DNA of 64,000 nt from an uncultured Eubacteriales bacterium (GTDB taxonomy: Bacteria > Bacillota > Clostridia > Christensenellales > Borkfalkiaceae). Position numbers and translations under genes: made by a program. Positions within the stretch are counted from its first letter, which is position 1. Each line of letters starts with the position of its first letter. This document shows, one piece after another, positions 62,978-64,000 of the stretch. The stretch is taken from assembly GCA_905209085.1 (NCBI GenBank), contig CAJLRM010000005.1, positions 124,001 through 188,000 of the forward strand, read 5' to 3'. The notes below the pieces were generated by a model. It saw nothing but the letters and a program-made list of their open reading frames with translations, was not told where the DNA came from and made no database searches.

Positions 62978-63006
62978 ATTATAGCACACGCCGAAGTTTT
63001 TTTCAA
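62978..63006 (-). promoter_or_regulatory. Promoter of the GH32-regulator operon
   Basis: On the minus strand TTGAAA (63001-63006) and TATAAT (62978-62983) are 17 bp apart. An inverted repeat CGGAA-A-TTCCG (63036-63046) lies 30 bp upstream of the -35 box and is a possible operator. Confidence 0.8.
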
Positions 63007-63094
63007 TACCCTTTTTGTTTTTTCTTTTTTCATCGCGGAAATTCCGTCGCCCTGTTTCTTTCTTTCGCTTTATATTTCGCCGCACGCGCCCTTT

Positions 63095-63823
63095 TTATTT
63101 ATTTTCCAAACCGAGAGCGCCGCGGAGAATTCCCCCAAGCACCTCGTATCCCTTGGGAGAAAAATGCAGATAATCGCCCGTAAAATATTCGGGATTGGGC
63201 TTCTTGGTATAATCCTCGTCATCGTAAAAGGCGTACTCCGTTTCCACGATTTCCGCCCACTCTTTTTTCTCGCAGAAACTTCTCATCAACTCGTTGCAGG
63301 TCTTGGTTTCTTCCCGCGCTCCCCAACGGGTTTCTTCCCCGCAAATGGGGATCGTAAGGAAGTATATGTAAGCATTGGGACAAGCCTCGTGAAATTTGTT
63401 CAACATCGGCTGCAAACCTTCTCTTCCCGTCGCCGCCGTGACGCCCTTTTGCCCCAACCCGATATTGTTCGTGCCGACGCAAACGACGATCTGCGTCGGA
63501 TTCTCATTTTTGAGTTTTGCGAGCTGCAAAAGCCAATAGGCACTGGTGGATCCGCCGACTCCTATATTCGTGAGATCGGGCGCGCCCGCAAGGGCGGATT
63601 GACATCCCTCTTTCCAATAATCGAACAGGGAATCCCCCACCAGAAGGCATTTTTCCGCCTGTTCCGCTTCGGAAGAGGAAACCATCGTCGACTCGGCGCT
63701 TTGCCGCGATGAGTAGGAGGAAGACTCCCCACCCGAGGACGATTCGTTCTTTTTTCCGCCGCAGGCACCTACCAAAGCCAAAAGCGCACATAATGCCGCT
63801 ATAAAAAATCCGCGTTTTTTCAT
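63095..63823 (-). CDS. SGNH/GDSL-family hydrolase lipoprotein
   Basis: A 242-residue exported esterase-like protein. The signal peptide ends at VGAC (Cys21) and a Ser-rich linker follows. The SGNH blocks are complete: the nucleophile in VGDSLFDYW (Ser65), the Gly in NIGVGGST, the Asn in VGTNNIG and the Asp/His pair in DYLHFS (about 217 and 220). Such enzymes often remove acetyl groups from carbohydrates, which would suit the neighbouring GH32, but the substrate is not known. A closely similar gene precedes it. Confidence 0.88.
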   Translation of the reverse strand: MKKRGFFIAALCALLALVGACGGKKNESSSGGESSSYSSRQSAESTMVSSSEAEQAEKCLLVGDSLFDYWKEGCQSALAGAPDLTNIGVGGSTSAYWLLQLAKLKNENPTQIVVCVGTNNIGLGQKGVTAATGREGLQPMLNKFHEACPNAYIYFLTIPICGEETRWGAREETKTCNELMRSFCEKKEWAEIVETEYAFYDDEDYTKKPNPEYFTGDYLHFSPKGYEVLGGILRGALGLENK

Positions 63824-63845
63824 ATATTTTTCCTCCGCCGTCCGA

Positions 63846-64000
63846 TCAATCCAATTGCAGAGCGCCGCGCACGATGGTCTTTAATCGGGAGTATCCCTTC
63901 GAAGAAAAGTGCAGATAATCGCTTACAAAATATTCGGCGCTCGGTTTCTTTGTATAGTCTGCGTCATCGTAAAAAGCGTACTCGGTTTCCACGATTTCCG
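63846..64000 (-). CDS. Second SGNH-hydrolase paralogue (partial, 5' part outside window)
   Basis: The last 50 codons of a gene that starts beyond the window. The visible end (EIVETEYAFYDDADYTKKPS, SDYLHFSSKGYSRL) is nearly the same as the end of the adjacent SGNH protein, including the catalytic DxxH. The two genes are 22 bp apart, so this is a tandem duplication within one operon. Confidence 0.9.
   Translation of the reverse strand, partial: EIVETEYAFYDDADYTKKPSAEYFVSDYLHFSSKGYSRLKTIVRGALQLD

Noticed and set aside
62809..63033. Longer GH32 start
   Set aside because: The farthest start lies upstream of the promoter at 62978-63006, and the other upstream ATGs lack ribosome sites; the ATG at 62808 gives a normal lipoprotein signal.
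1..64000. CRISPR arrays, insertion sequences, rRNA or tRNA genes
   Set aside because: Direct reading found no regularly spaced identical repeats with unique spacers, no transposase, and no rRNA or tRNA signature. The only regular repeats are the palindromes around the AEC gene.

Overview
The window looks like chromosomal DNA of a Gram-positive, low-to-mid GC Firmicute of the Clostridia type. Supporting signs are strong AGGAGG-type ribosome binding sites, many consensus TTGACA-N17-TATAAT promoters, SpoVG, a SpoVD/FtsI-type penicillin-binding protein, lipoproteins with Ser-rich linkers, and a MurE with the DNPR signature expected for meso-diaminopimelate peptidoglycan. A host related to Christensenellales is my guess from protein style only and cannot be shown from this window.

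Layout. (1) Positions 1-9478, minus strand: murC, ftsK (own promoter), rimO-pgsA-cinA-recA (recA runs off the left edge). (2) spoVG, plus strand, at 9626. (3) Positions 10625-25198, minus strand: a division and cell wall (dcw) cluster transcribed mraZ-rsmH-ftsL-like-pbp-murE-mraY-murD-ftsW-murA-ftsQ, then a terminator and a fresh promoter for ftsA-ftsZ. murF and murG are absent, and murC lies outside. (4) murI (minus) diverges from rpsT (plus). (5) Positions 27507-33103, plus strand: a polyamine uptake operon with an XRE-cupin regulator, a small DUF3781-like protein and potABCD. Repeated GTTT-N9-AAAC sites lie in its leader. (6) Positions 33.4-36.2 kb: an AT-rich, gene-poor stretch with one AEC-family transporter flanked on both sides by at least eight copies of a TATGTC-T-GACATA palindrome, several of them paired 18 bp apart. 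(7) Positions 50084-36299, minus strand: a glycan operon with a GH2 enzyme, a sugar ABC transporter (binding protein and two permeases, no ATPase), a large secreted Ig-like protein, a DUF4838 lipoprotein and an Ig-like/beta-helix lipoprotein. A divergent ArsR-like regulator has a run of nine C residues inside its promoter spacer. (8) Positions 52-55 kb: an ABC exporter with a CPBP protease and small membrane proteins. (9) Positions 56-59.5 kb: the RNA ligase RtcB next to two tandem WYL-domain regulators. (10) Positions 60.2-64 kb: a GH32 lipoprotein co-transcribed with a paralogue of the first regulator, followed by two tandem SGNH-hydrolase lipoproteins, the last one cut by the window edge.

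How it fits together. The left half is housekeeping: peptidoglycan precursor synthesis, septum assembly, DNA translocation and repair. The right half is accessory: polyamine import, plant- or host-glycan sensing and degradation, export, and a possible RNA-repair module. No CRISPR array, insertion sequence, rRNA or tRNA gene was recognised. The most promising unexplained signals are the palindrome array around the AEC transporter, the poly-C promoter of the sugar regulator, the RtcB-WYL neighbourhood, and the two-member family of HTH regulators with a conserved C-terminal domain of unknown function.
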